Positions 7,641-16,018 of a DNA stretch of 34,545 bases are shown here, in pieces. The stretch is from Acidobacteriota bacterium (lineage in GTDB: Bacteria > Actinomycetota > Acidimicrobiia > Acidimicrobiales > Acidimicrobilacustridaceae), in assembly GCA_018969405.1 (NCBI GenBank), contig JAGWYK010000022.1, positions 1 to 34,545 on the forward strand. Reading direction: 5' to 3'. The position numbers were made by a program, and so were the translations under genes. Positions within the stretch are counted from its first letter, which is position 1. The number at the start of each line of letters is the position of its first letter. The notes beneath the pieces were generated by a model, which saw only the letters and a program-made list of their open reading frames with translations, searched no databases and was not told the DNA's origin.

Positions 7641-8096
7641 ATGACCGTCACCGAAGGTTCCCCCGCGCCCGACTTCTCCCTGCCCGATCAGGACGGCACC
7701 ACCGTCACCCTGTCGTCGCTGCGCGGCGCCTGGGTGGTCGTGTACTTCTATCCGAAGGACGACACCCCCGGCTGCACCGCCGAGTCGTGCTCGTTCCGCG
7801 ACAGCCATGAGGCCTTCACCGACGCCGGCGCCACCGTGATCGGCATCAGCTCGGACTCGGTCGAGTCGCATCGGGCCTTCGCCGACAAGCACCGTCTGCC
7901 CTTCACCCTGCTGGCCGATGTCGGCGGCACCGTGCGGCGCGACTGGGGTGTGGGTCGCACACTCGGCGTGATCCCGGGGCGCGTCACCTATGTGATCGAC
8001 CCCGAGGGCATCGTGCGCCGACGGTTCTCCTCACAGTTCTCCCCGAAGAAGCACATCGACGAGGCGCTCGCCGTCATCGGTGCCCCGGCCGCGTAG
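7641..8096 (+). CDS. bcp: Thioredoxin-dependent peroxiredoxin Bcp
   Basis: 151 residues, normal for Bcp/PrxQ. Bcp reduces hydroperoxides through a peroxidatic Cys, recycled by thioredoxin. The peroxidatic Cys45 is in YPKDDTPGCTAE and Cys50 lies five residues on, the intramolecular disulfide pattern of PrxQ-alpha. Other hallmarks: PAPDFSLPDQDG near the start, GISSDSVESHRAFADKHRLPFTLLAD in the middle, Arg in the RVTYVIDPEG strand. Divergent from parA by 96 bases; a TAGATC at 7609-7614 could be its -10, giving a leader of about 20 bases with no clear ribosome site. Convergent with queC, 11 bases apart. Confidence 0.95.
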   Translation: MTVTEGSPAPDFSLPDQDGTTVTLSSLRGAWVVVYFYPKDDTPGCTAESCSFRDSHEAFTDAGATVIGISSDSVESHRAFADKHRLPFTLLADVGGTVRRDWGVGRTLGVIPGRVTYVIDPEGIVRRRFSSQFSPKKHIDEALAVIGAPAA

Positions 8097-8107
8097 TCGG
8101 CGCAGGC

Positions 8108-8803
8108 TCAGCCGGCGCGCCGGTACCGCGTCGGGTCGGCCACACCGGCCTCGGCGAACCCGCGCGCTCGCAGCCCGCAGGCCTCACAGGTGCCGCAGGC
8201 CCCACCGTCGGGCGCCGGGTCGTAACAGGTCGAGGTGCGCCCGTAGTCGACACCGAGGGCGAGTCCACGTCGGATGATCTCGCCCTTGGAGAGGTCGATG
8301 AGCGGGGTGTGGATGCGCAGCGGTGTCCCCTCGACACCGCGTCGGGTGGCGAGGGCAGCCATGGTGGCGAAGGCCTCGATGAACTCGGGGCGGCAGTCGG
8401 GATACCCCGAGTAGTCGACGGCGTTCACGCCGATGAAGATGTCATCGGCACCGCGCACCTCGGCCACCGCCATGGCGATGCTGAGGAAGATGGTGTTGCG
8501 GGCGGGCACATAGGTGACCGGGATGGCGCTGTCGGCGGCGTTGTCGTCTCCCTCATGAGGCACGGCGATGGTCGGGTCGACCAGCGCCGAGCCCCCGAAG
8601 GCGGCCAGATCGATGTCCGAGATGATGTGTTCCACCCCCGCCTCGGCGGCGAGGCTCGCGGCACACTCCAGTTCGACGGTGTGGCGCTGGCCGTAGCGGA
8701 AGCTCAGCGCCACCGGGGTGAAGCCTTCGGCACGGGCGATGGCCAGACAGGTCGTGGAGTCGAGGCCACCGGAGAACAGCACGATGGCGATGGGTCGACT
8801 CAC
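8108..8803 (-). CDS. queC: 7-cyano-7-deazaguanine synthase QueC
   Basis: 231 residues. QueC converts 7-carboxy-7-deazaguanine to preQ0 with ATP and ammonia, a step of queuosine or other 7-deazapurine pathways. The PP-loop SGGLDST is at 11-17. The zinc-binding Cys cluster is at the end: Cys193, Cys203, Cys206, Cys209 (CGTCEAC). The GTG at 8803 is chosen because the protein then begins [12 protein letters not shown] like its relatives and overlaps the esterase stop by GTGA; a GTG at 8818 would add five residues. No queD, queE, folE or tgt is in the window, so the pathway genes are elsewhere or queC serves another deazaguanine product. Confidence 0.94.
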   Translation of the reverse strand: MSRPIAIVLFSGGLDSTTCLAIARAEGFTPVALSFRYGQRHTVELECAASLAAEAGVEHIISDIDLAAFGGSALVDPTIAVPHEGDDNAADSAIPVTYVPARNTIFLSIAMAVAEVRGADDIFIGVNAVDYSGYPDCRPEFIEAFATMAALATRRGVEGTPLRIHTPLIDLSKGEIIRRGLALGVDYGRTSTCYDPAPDGGACGTCEACGLRARGFAEAGVADPTRYRRAG

Positions 8804-10314
8804 AGGATGCCGTCCCACAGTCGGCGCTGCTCGGCGTCATGGTCATGGACCAGGGCGCGCTCGAGGTCGAAGCGCATGGTCGGCCAGGTGGTGGCATCGG
8901 CCACCGGCCAGCTCGGCAGATCGGCATGACCGGGGTGACCGTGGCGGGCGAAGGAGATCCAGCTCTGCTGCATGACCGCCGAGAGCTCGTGGTGCTCGGG
9001 ACCGGGAGCGAGACCCATGATCATCTCCGTGGCGGGGTTGTCGAGCACACCGAACACGAAGGGGATCTCGAGGGCGTGACAGGACCCGAGGGCGCCGTCG
9101 AAGGCGAGGCTCGCCCAGGTGAACAGGTACTGATAGGTGGGTGCACCTGCAGCGGCGCGGGCCTCGATGAGACGGATGGCGGGGATGCGGAAGGTGGCAT
9201 CGGTGAGCACGGCACTCCACAGGTCACCGGGGGTGGCCCCGGGACGCGAGGCGGCGTAGCGGGCGATGGCGGTCTCGGCGTCATCGAACACGGCGGCGAA
9301 GCGTTCGGCGAGCTGCTCATCGGCGATGACGCCGGAACCGCCGAGACGGAACAGATCCCATTCGTCGAGGTTGGTGCCGATGAGCAGCGGAACATCGGCG
9401 GCCCGACCGGCACGCACCGCCTGCAGCGGATCCTCGGGCAACCACGCACCGTCGATGACCGGCTGGAAGATCAGCGGCAGCGACCCGGTGATGGCCGCAG
9501 CCCGACCGGGTTCCTGATGACTGGCGGCGTCGATGCGAGTGCCCGACTCGACCAGGGCCGCCGGCGGCACGGCCAGCAGTTCCTCGATCGACCCGACGCC
9601 GAGGTCGGCCATGATCGCGGCGGTGACACCGGAGGCGACCTCGGTGGAGGAGACGTGCTCGGCCGCACCGCTCTGGGCGATCGCCCGATGGAACAGTCCG
9701 GCGGCTGCCGGCGTGGCCAGCAGCGTGGAGACGCTCATGGCGCCGGCCGATTCACCGAACACGGTGACGTTGTCGGGATCGCCCCCGAAGGCGGCGATGT
9801 TGCGCCGGACCCAGGCCAGCGCCGCCGCCTGATCGAGGATGCCGTTCATGCCGCTCGACCGATAGCGATCGTCGAGATCGCCGAGCCAGAGGAACCCCAG
9901 CGCCCCGAGCCGATAGTTGATGGTGACCACCACGACATCGCCCCGGATGGCCAGGGCGGTGCCGTCGTACCAGGGGGTGGACCCCGATCCGGCGGTGAAA
10001 CTGCCGCCGTGGATCCAGACCATGACCGGTCGGGCGGCGTCGTCGCAGCCCGGGGTGAACACGTTGAGATGGAGACAGTCCTCGTCGTGGCCGGGGGCCT
10101 CGTCACCGAGCAGTGCGGTGACCCCTCCGGGCTCGGCCCAGGAGGTGGCGCCGAAGCTGGCGCCCGACCGCACGCCCTCCCAAGGCTCGGGCGGCTCCGG
10201 GGCGCGGAAGCGGCGCGCCCCGACGGGGGGTGCGGCATAGGGGATGCCGCGGAACTGCCAGATGCCGCGACGTTCGATGCCCTCGATGGGGCCCTGGGCG
10301 GTGGTGACGATCAT
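8800..10314 (-). CDS. Type-B carboxylesterase / para-nitrobenzyl esterase family
   Basis: 504 residues, the normal length of the COesterase family. The fold is alpha/beta hydrolase: oxyanion HGGSF (102-106), nucleophile Ser189 in GESAG, acidic residue Glu318 (NLDEWDLF) and His413 ([10 protein letters not shown]). The EDCLHLNVF block (78-86) is the family signature. No signal peptide, so probably intracellular. Substrate is unknown; the family hydrolyses carboxylic esters and carbamates. The ATG is preceded by GGGAGGAG at good spacing, a strong leadered start, in contrast to the leaderless gene opposite. queC overlaps its stop, so the two share an mRNA although no metabolic link is evident. 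Confidence 0.92.
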   Translation of the reverse strand: MIVTTAQGPIEGIERRGIWQFRGIPYAAPPVGARRFRAPEPPEPWEGVRSGASFGATSWAEPGGVTALLGDEAPGHDEDCLHLNVFTPGCDDAARPVMVWIHGGSFTAGSGSTPWYDGTALAIRGDVVVVTINYRLGALGFLWLGDLDDRYRSSGMNGILDQAAALAWVRRNIAAFGGDPDNVTVFGESAGAMSVSTLLATPAAAGLFHRAIAQSGAAEHVSSTEVASGVTAAIMADLGVGSIEELLAVPPAALVESGTRIDAASHQEPGRAAAITGSLPLIFQPVIDGAWLPEDPLQAVRAGRAADVPLLIGTNLDEWDLFRLGGSGVIADEQLAERFAAVFDDAETAIARYAASRPGATPGDLWSAVLTDATFRIPAIRLIEARAAAGAPTYQYLFTWASLAFDGALGSCHALEIPFVFGVLDNPATEMIMGLAPGPEHHELSAVMQQSWISFARHGHPGHADLPSWPVADATTWPTMRFDLERALVHDHDAEQRRLWDGIL

Positions 10315-10331
10315 GGGTTCTCCTCCCGTGT

Positions 10332-10401
10332 CCGCACGCTACCGGGGCGGGCCCGTCCCGTCCCGACTGCGCCCGGACGTCCCTGCACCCGTAGCGTGCG
10401 G
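10332..10401. promoter_or_regulatory. Divergent promoters with an inverted shared 11-mer
   Basis: GTAGCGTGCGG occurs on the plus strand at 10391-10401 and exactly inverted at 10342-10332. On each strand the TAGCGT part is placed as a -10 hexamer: six bases before the GTG at 10404 on the plus strand, and about 18 bases before the esterase ATG (10314) on the minus strand. 48 bases separate the two copies. They could be paired operator half-sites or simply similar -10 regions. Confidence 0.5.
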
Positions 10402-10403
10402 CC

Positions 10404-11936
10404 GTGACCCGCGCGCGCTCCCCCCGCATCCGGCGTCGGACCAAGGGTCCGCTGGTCGTCCTCGCCGCCCTCGGCGCCCTCGGCACCTCGATCCTGCTGA
10501 TGGTGCGCTCCGGTCGGCGCCGAGGCGGTGCCGGCACCGGCCCGGTGCGCCATGGGGCGCGGGCGAGCCGCAACCTGCGCCTGGCACTGCTCGGCCTGCG
10601 CACCGGTGGCTCCTACGCCCGCCACCGAGCCCGCCGGGTGTTCGCCGATGCCGGCCGACGCGGCCATCTCGACACCGAGTTCGAGATGCGCACCGCCGAG
10701 CAGATCGCCGAGACCCTCGGCCACATGAAGGGCGCCCTCATGAAGGTCGGGCAGATGGCGAGCTACCTCGACCAGGGCCTGCCCGATCATGTGCGCACGG
10801 TGCTGGCCCAGCTGCAGCAGAACGCCCCGCCGATGAGTGCCGAGCTCGCCGCCGGGGTCATCATCGAGGAGCTCGGGGCGGCGCCCGAGGTGGTGTTCGC
10901 CGAGTGGGACCCCGTGCCCATCGCGTCGGCCTCCATCGGTCAGGTGCATCGGGCCATGACCCACGACGGTCGGGCGGTGGCGGTCAAGGTGCAGTACCCA
11001 GGCATCGCCCGAGCCATCGCCTCGGATCTCGACAACGCCGGACTGCTGTTCGCCGGTCTCGGTCAGCTGTTCCCCGGCCTCGAGCATCGCAGCATCGTGG
11101 CCGAGCTGCGCGAACGACTCGTCGAGGAGCTCGACTACGCCCAGGAGGCCCGCAACCAGGACCTCTTCGGACTGCACTACCGCGATCATCCGTACATCCA
11201 TGTGCCCGAGGTCTTCCACGAGCTGTCCACGGCACGGGTGCTCACCACCGAACTGGCCGACGGCGTCGAATGGGACGAGGTGCTGACCTGGAGCCAGCAG
11301 GAGAAGAACCTCACCGCGGAGACGATCTACCGCTTCGCCTTCGGCAGCCTGTTCGGGCTGGCGGCGTTCAACGGCGATCCGCATCCCGGCAACTATCTGT
11401 TCCGCCCCGGTGGTCAGGTCACCTTCCTCGACTTCGGTCTGGTCAAGCGGTTCACCCCGGGCGAGCTCGAGGACTTCGGTGAGATGATCCGCCACATCGT
11501 CATCGATCCCGTGCCGGCGAGGTTCCGTGCCACGGTCGAGCGGCTCGGCCTGCTTCCCAGTGGTCTCGAGGTCACCGACGTGGAGGTCTTCGAGTACCTC
11601 CGTCACTTCTACGACTTCGTGGAGGCCGACGGCGTGTACACGATCACCCCGGAGTTCAGCTCGGAGACCGTCCGGCGCATCTTCGACACCAGTGGTCCCT
11701 TCGCCGCCATCCAGAAGGCGGCCAACGTCCCGCCCAGTTTCGTCATCATCCAGCGCATCAACCTGGGCCTCTACGCCATGTTCGGCGATCTCATGGCCAC
11801 GGGGAACTGGCGGCGGCTGGCCGAGGAGATCTGGCCGTTCGTGGCCGGTCCCCCCTCCACCCCCATGGGCCTCGAGATCGAGCAGTGGCGTCGCCGTCGC
11901 TCCGAGACCGCTCCGGGTGGGATGCTTCTCCGGTGA
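10404..11936 (+). CDS. ABC1/UbiB-family atypical kinase-like protein
   Basis: 510 residues. An N-terminal membrane helix (16-34) precedes the ABC1 core. Family motifs: KxGQ (Lys114-Gln117 in LMKVGQMAS), the Ala-rich nucleotide loop as ASASIGQVH (175-182), the ATP-contacting Lys195 (VAVKVQYP), ELDYAQEA (242-249), catalytic NGDPHPGN (Asp325, Asn330) and metal-binding DFG (Asp343). All catalytic positions are intact. UbiB/COQ8 members are ATPases needed for isoprenoid-quinone or lipid metabolism; actinobacteria use menaquinone and the exact role there is open. It begins at a leaderless-type GTG and overlaps bioA by GTGA, making it the first gene of a run into biotin synthesis. Whether that link is functional is not known. 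Confidence 0.9.
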   Translation: MTRARSPRIRRRTKGPLVVLAALGALGTSILLMVRSGRRRGGAGTGPVRHGARASRNLRLALLGLRTGGSYARHRARRVFADAGRRGHLDTEFEMRTAEQIAETLGHMKGALMKVGQMASYLDQGLPDHVRTVLAQLQQNAPPMSAELAAGVIIEELGAAPEVVFAEWDPVPIASASIGQVHRAMTHDGRAVAVKVQYPGIARAIASDLDNAGLLFAGLGQLFPGLEHRSIVAELRERLVEELDYAQEARNQDLFGLHYRDHPYIHVPEVFHELSTARVLTTELADGVEWDEVLTWSQQEKNLTAETIYRFAFGSLFGLAAFNGDPHPGNYLFRPGGQVTFLDFGLVKRFTPGELEDFGEMIRHIVIDPVPARFRATVERLGLLPSGLEVTDVEVFEYLRHFYDFVEADGVYTITPEFSSETVRRIFDTSGPFAAIQKAANVPPSFVIIQRINLGLYAMFGDLMATGNWRRLAEEIWPFVAGPPSTPMGLEIEQWRRRRSETAPGGMLLR

Positions 11937-13279
11937 ACGACGCCGAACCGACGAGCACCCCCGCCGGGTCGAGACCCACCCTGACCTCCCGGCACGACCA
12001 ATGGGTCGCCCGCGATGCCGCCGTGGTCTGGCACGGGTTCACCCAGATGGCCGCCTATGCGGACAACGCACCGGTCATCGTGGAGGCCGCCGAAGGTCGC
12101 GAACTGATCGATGTCGACGGCCGGCGCTACCTCGACGCCATCTCCTCGCTGTGGGTCACCACCCTCGGTCATCGGGTGCCCGAACTCGACCGGGCCGCCC
12201 GCGATCAGCTCGACCGCGTCGCCCATTCCACGCTGCTCGGCAACGGCAACGTGGCCACGATCGAGCTGGCCGAGGCGCTCGCCCCGCGGGTGCCGGTCAG
12301 CGAGCCGCACTTCCTGTTCGCCTCCGACGGCGCCGCCGCCGTGGAGCAGGCGCTGAAGATCGCCTTCCAGTTCTGGACCAACCAGGGGATCACCGGGCGC
12401 ACCCGGTACCTGGCGCTCGGCGGCGCCTACCACGGCGACACCATCGGCTCGATCTCGGTGGGTGCCGGCGGGTTCGGCACCGATGTGTTCGACCCGTTGC
12501 GGTTCCCGGTGCTGCGCGCTCCGGGCTACGACGATCCGGGCTGGGCCGACACCGCGGTCTCGCTCATCGCCGGCCATGCCCATGAACTCGCCGCGGTGGT
12601 GATCGAGCCCCTCGTGCAGGGCGCGGTGGGGATGTGGATCACCGATCCCCAGTCGGTCGAGCGCGTCGCCGAGGCCTGTCGCGAGCAGGACGTGCTGCTG
12701 ATCGCCGATGAGGTCGCCACCGGGTTCGGACGCACCGGCACGCTGTTCGCCTCGGACCAGTGCGCCATCCGGCCCGACATCATGTGCATCGGCAAGGGCC
12801 TCACCGGCGGCTATCTCGCCATGGCCGCCACCGTGGCCTCCCGCCGGGTCCATCAGGCCTTCCTCGGACCCGATCTCAGCGAGATGACGCTCTACCACGG
12901 CCATTCCTTCTCGGGGAACGCACTGGCCGCCGCCGTGGCCCGCCGCCATCTGCAGCTGTTCGACGAGCTCGAGGTGCTGCCCAATGTGCGGGCCCGCGCC
13001 GCGCAGCTCGCCGCCGGCCTCGCCACCCTGGCCGAGCGGCACCCGGCGATCGGCGCCATCCGTCAGCGCGGCCTCATGGTCGGTGTCGAGATGGACCCAC
13101 CGACCGATGGACTGCGCTGGGGGCGCCGCATCTGCGCCGCGGCGGTGCGACGCGGGGTGCTGCTGCGCCCGCTCGGCGATGTCGTGGTCCTCATGCCCAT
13201 CCTCACCTCCACCCCCGAGGAGATCGACCGCATCGTCGGCGTGCTCGGCGAGGCCATCGACGAGGTCTGCGGCCCGTGA
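11933..13279 (+). CDS. bioA: Adenosylmethionine-8-amino-7-oxononanoate aminotransferase BioA
   Basis: 448 residues. Class III, PLP-dependent: transfers the amino group of S-adenosylmethionine to KAPA, giving DAPA. The Schiff-base Lys288 is in CIGKGLTGGYL, Asp259 in IADEVATGFGRTG holds the PLP ring. BioA-specific features include SSLWVTTLGH (71-80) and AYHGDTIGS (165-173, with the Tyr that contacts SAM/KAPA in E. coli). YHGHSFSGN near residue 323 is the second BioA marker. The GTG at 11933 is chosen because it gives the 4-base overlap with the preceding stop and the expected N terminus; a more distal ATG would extend into the kinase gene. Followed by bioF with another GTGA overlap. Confidence 0.94.
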   Translation: MNDAEPTSTPAGSRPTLTSRHDQWVARDAAVVWHGFTQMAAYADNAPVIVEAAEGRELIDVDGRRYLDAISSLWVTTLGHRVPELDRAARDQLDRVAHSTLLGNGNVATIELAEALAPRVPVSEPHFLFASDGAAAVEQALKIAFQFWTNQGITGRTRYLALGGAYHGDTIGSISVGAGGFGTDVFDPLRFPVLRAPGYDDPGWADTAVSLIAGHAHELAAVVIEPLVQGAVGMWITDPQSVERVAEACREQDVLLIADEVATGFGRTGTLFASDQCAIRPDIMCIGKGLTGGYLAMAATVASRRVHQAFLGPDLSEMTLYHGHSFSGNALAAAVARRHLQLFDELEVLPNVRARAAQLAAGLATLAERHPAIGAIRQRGLMVGVEMDPPTDGLRWGRRICAAAVRRGVLLRPLGDVVVLMPILTSTPEEIDRIVGVLGEAIDEVCGP

Positions 13280-14421
13280 GCTCCCCCGGTCGCTGGACTC
13301 GCTGGACCGAGGATCAGATCGACCACATCCACCGGATCGATCAGTGGCGCGCCCCGCGATCGTTCGACGCCGCCGGCCCCACCGGCACCCTCGTGGAGGC
13401 CGGACTCGAGGTCGTGTCGTTCGCCTCGAACGACTATCTGGGCCTCACCCAGCACCCCTCGGTGCGCAGCGCCGCAGCGGCGGCCATCGAACGCTGGGGC
13501 GCCGGCAGCGGCGCCTCACGACTGGTGGTCGGCTCGCGACCGGTGCATCACGAGCTGGAGGAGGCGCTGGCCCACTGGCGCCGCACCGAGGCCGCCATCG
13601 TGTTCCCCACCGGCTTCGCCGCCAACCTCGGCGTGCTCGCCACCTTCGGGCAGCGCGGCGTGCACATCTTCTCCGATGCCCTCAACCACGCCTCGATCGT
13701 CGACGGCTGTCGACTGGCCCGGGCCAACGGCGCCGAGATCCACATCCTCGAGCATCTCGATCTCGACGCCCTCGACGCCGGACTGCGGGCCCGGACCCAC
13801 GAGCGCTGCATCGTGGTCACCGACGTCGCCTTCTCGATGGACGGGGACATCGCATCGGTCCCCGACCTGATCGAGCTGTGCACCCGACACGACGCCCTGC
13901 TGGTGCTCGATGAGGCGCATTCGGTGCTGCAGGAGGTCCCGACCGTGGGATCCGCCACCGTGCTGCAGGTCGGCACCCTGTCGAAGACGCTCGGGGCGGT
14001 CGGTGGGTTCGTCGCCGGGCCGCAGGACATGATCGACCTGCTCGTGAACCGGGCCCGCTCCTACATCTTCACCACCGCACCCAGTCCCGCCGACGCCGCG
14101 GCAGCCCGGGCCGCGCTGGCCATCGTCGACAGCACCGAGGGCGAGCAGCTGCGGAGCCGGCTGCGCATGCTCGTGGACCGCATCCGTCCGGGACATCCCA
14201 CACCGATCATCCCGGTGGTGCTGGGCGACGAGCGCGCCGCGGTCGGAGCGGCTGAGGCGCTGCTCGCCCGGGGTCTGCTCGTTCCCGCCATCCGCCCCCC
14301 CTCGGTGCCGGCCGGCGCCAGTCGGCTGCGCATCGCGCTGAGCGCGATCCATACTGACGACCAGATCGATCGTCTCCGTGACGCGCTCGATGAACTCGCA
14401 CTCACCAGGAGCGACCGCTGA
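13276..14421 (+). CDS. bioF: 8-amino-7-oxononanoate synthase BioF
   Basis: 381 residues. PLP-dependent condensation of L-alanine with pimeloyl-thioester to give KAPA. Features: SFASNDYLGL (48-57), GAGSGASRLVVGS (75-87), SDALNHASIVDG (133-144, His138), Asp212/His215 in LDEAHS, and the PLP Lys237 in TLSKTLGAVGGF. The interval from the DEAH His to the Lys is 22 residues, about seven shorter than in E. coli BioF: the usual G-V-L-G-P-x-G-R-G loop is missing. KBL-type homologues are possible but the bioA-bioF-bioD context settles BioF. GTG start inside the bioA stop; one-base overlap with bioD. Confidence 0.92.
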   Translation: MSSPGRWTRWTEDQIDHIHRIDQWRAPRSFDAAGPTGTLVEAGLEVVSFASNDYLGLTQHPSVRSAAAAAIERWGAGSGASRLVVGSRPVHHELEEALAHWRRTEAAIVFPTGFAANLGVLATFGQRGVHIFSDALNHASIVDGCRLARANGAEIHILEHLDLDALDAGLRARTHERCIVVTDVAFSMDGDIASVPDLIELCTRHDALLVLDEAHSVLQEVPTVGSATVLQVGTLSKTLGAVGGFVAGPQDMIDLLVNRARSYIFTTAPSPADAAAARAALAIVDSTEGEQLRSRLRMLVDRIRPGHPTPIIPVVLGDERAAVGAAEALLARGLLVPAIRPPSVPAGASRLRIALSAIHTDDQIDRLRDALDELALTRSDR

Positions 14422-15077
14422 TGTCCCCATCCCGTCCCCGTCGTCTCATCGTGGTCGCGGGCACCGCCACCGAGATCGGCAAGACCTGGGTGGCGGCGCG
14501 TCTGCTGCGCGAACTGCGCGCCGAGGGTCGCGACGTCGCCGCGCGCAAGCCGGTGCAGTCGTTCGATCCCGACGATGCGCTCACCGACGCCCATCTGCTG
14601 GGCGATGCCTCCGGTGAGGCGGCCACCGATGTGTGCCCCCGGCATCGCTGGCTGCCCATCCCCATGGCCCCACCCATGGCGGCCGATTCGTTGGGTCGAC
14701 CCCCGTTCACCATCGCCGATCTCGCCGCCGAGATCACCTGGCCGGTCCCGACCCCCGACATCGGCATCGTCGAATGCGTGGGCGGGGTGCGCTCCCCCCA
14801 CGCCAGCGACGGCGACGCCATCTCGCTCATCGAGGAGCTGCAGCCCGACCTGCTGCTGCTGGTGGCCGACGCCGGTCTGGGCACGGTCAACGCCGTACGG
14901 CTCAGCCTCGAGGCCATCGATCGGGGGGCCCATGTGGCCACCCCCATCGTCGTGCTCAACCGCTTCGATCCCACCGACGAGCTCCATCGCCGCAACCGGG
15001 ACTGGCTCGAGAGCACCCTGCCGGTCGAGGTCCTGTCCTCGGTCCCGGCGGTGATGAACCGCCTGCGCCCCTCCTGA
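14421..15077 (+). CDS. bioD: ATP-dependent dethiobiotin synthetase BioD
   Basis: 218 residues. Makes the ureido ring of dethiobiotin from DAPA, CO2 and ATP. The P-loop is GTATEIGKT (14-22, Lys21), with Ala where most BioD have Asp (GTDTxVGKT). Lys43 in ARKPVQS and Glu118 in IVECVGGVRSP correspond to the conserved KPVQTG and VEGAGG blocks; Cys119 replaces the usual Gly. VLNRF (178-182) matches the adenine-specificity loop. The C-terminal half is shorter than average. It ends the biotin run; bioB and a pimeloyl source gene are not in the window, and no BioQ- or BirA-type gene is seen either. Confidence 0.92.
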   Translation: MSPSRPRRLIVVAGTATEIGKTWVAARLLRELRAEGRDVAARKPVQSFDPDDALTDAHLLGDASGEAATDVCPRHRWLPIPMAPPMAADSLGRPPFTIADLAAEITWPVPTPDIGIVECVGGVRSPHASDGDAISLIEELQPDLLLLVADAGLGTVNAVRLSLEAIDRGAHVATPIVVLNRFDPTDELHRRNRDWLESTLPVEVLSSVPAVMNRLRPS

Positions 15078-15130
15078 GCGATCTCCGGGAAAGTTCGTCG
15101 CCCGATAGGGGCCCGTGGTGTGACCGACGC

Positions 15131-15175
15131 TACGTTCGGCCCCGTCGCACCCCCCCCGACCCGGAACGAGGTGAC
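15131..15175 (+). promoter_or_regulatory. Promoter and ribosome site of the B12-binding regulator
   Basis: TACGTT at 15131-15136 is a plausible -10, giving a leader of about 30 bases. The start codon at 15176 is preceded by GGAACGAGG, a proper Shine-Dalgarno region, unlike the leaderless genes of this window. No clear -35 and no operator repeat were found. Confidence 0.4.
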
Positions 15176-16018
15176 ATGGCCGACGAGTCGATCACCCTGA
15201 ACGAGGCCGCCGAGCGCCTCGGCGTGCACTACATGACCGCCTACCGCTACGTGCGCACGGGGCGGCTCGACGCGGTCAAGGTCGGGGGCGAATGGCGGGT
15301 CTCGCTGACCGATCTCGAGACCTTCAGCACCCAGGCCAGCGCCCCGGCCGGCGAACGGGCGGGGCGGATCGCCCGGGTGGACTACCACCAGCGGCTCGAG
15401 GACCGTCTGCTGGTCGGTGACGAGAACGGGGCGTGGACGATCATCGAATCAGCCCTCGCCTCGGGCACCGAGCCACGGGAGATCTATCTCGAGGTGCTGG
15501 CGCCGGCTCTTCGCCACATCGGCGACGAATGGGCCGCCGGACGGGTCACCGTGGCCGAGGAGCACCGGGCCTCGGTGGTCACCCAGCGCGTCATCGGACG
15601 GCTCGGACCGCGGTTCAACCGACCCGGCCGCAAGCGCGGCACCATCGTGATCGGTGCACCCCAGGGTGACCATCACGCCGTGCCCAGCGCCATGGCCAGC
15701 GACCTGCTGCGCGGTCAGGGCTTCAACGTCATCGATCTCGGCGCCAACACCCCGTCGCAGTCCTTCCTCGACGCACTCGGTTCGGTGGACGACCTCATCG
15801 CCGCCGGGATCTGCGCCACCCGCAGCGAGAACGAGGCAGCCATCGAGGACACCATCGAACTCATCCACCACGACGTGGGATGTCCGGTGGTGCTCGGCGG
15901 TCGGGCCATCGACGCCGACAGCGGGACCTGTGGTGCCGATGCCGTCTCCTCCGACGCGGCCAGTATGATCGCCGCCTTCGAGGATCTGGCGGTGAAGTCC
16001 ACCCGCACCCGGTCGTGA
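15176..16018 (+). CDS. CarH-like cobalamin-binding transcriptional regulator with excisionase-type HTH
   Basis: 280 residues. N-terminal helix-turn-helix of the excisionase/MerR-like type (about 5-52: LNEAAERLGVHYMTAYRYVRTGRL then KVGGEWRV wing). A helical B12 cap domain follows (about 70-145) with the exact Trp-x9-Glu-His signature of CarH/LitR photoreceptors: Trp119, Glu129, His130. The C-terminal Rossmann-type B12 domain (about 155-275) has Asp165-x-His167, the lower cobalt ligand site of the DxHxxG motif, although the Gly position is Pro170. The CarH residue next to the Trp, His132, which binds cobalt after light exposure, is Ala120 here. So AdoCbl binding is likely, but the light response may differ. 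Overlaps the downstream SDR by GTGA. Confidence 0.88.
   Translation: MADESITLNEAAERLGVHYMTAYRYVRTGRLDAVKVGGEWRVSLTDLETFSTQASAPAGERAGRIARVDYHQRLEDRLLVGDENGAWTIIESALASGTEPREIYLEVLAPALRHIGDEWAAGRVTVAEEHRASVVTQRVIGRLGPRFNRPGRKRGTIVIGAPQGDHHAVPSAMASDLLRGQGFNVIDLGANTPSQSFLDALGSVDDLIAAGICATRSENEAAIEDTIELIHHDVGCPVVLGGRAIDADSGTCGADAVSSDAASMIAAFEDLAVKSTRTRS

Noticed and set aside
8112-8123. Perfect 12-bp palindrome CCGGCGCGCCGG at the end of queC
   Set aside because: Lies in coding sequence with no loop; expected in such GC-rich DNA.
8804-8818. Upstream GTG start for QueC
   Set aside because: The GTG at 8803 gives the family-like N terminus and the 4-base overlap seen throughout the window.
10311-11606. 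431-codon minus-strand frame opposite the ABC1 kinase gene
   Set aside because: The plus strand has all ABC1 motifs; the minus frame shows none.
15067-15112. GCCCCT/AGGGGC pair after bioD as a terminator
   Set aside because: 34-base loop and a 6-bp stem; too weak.
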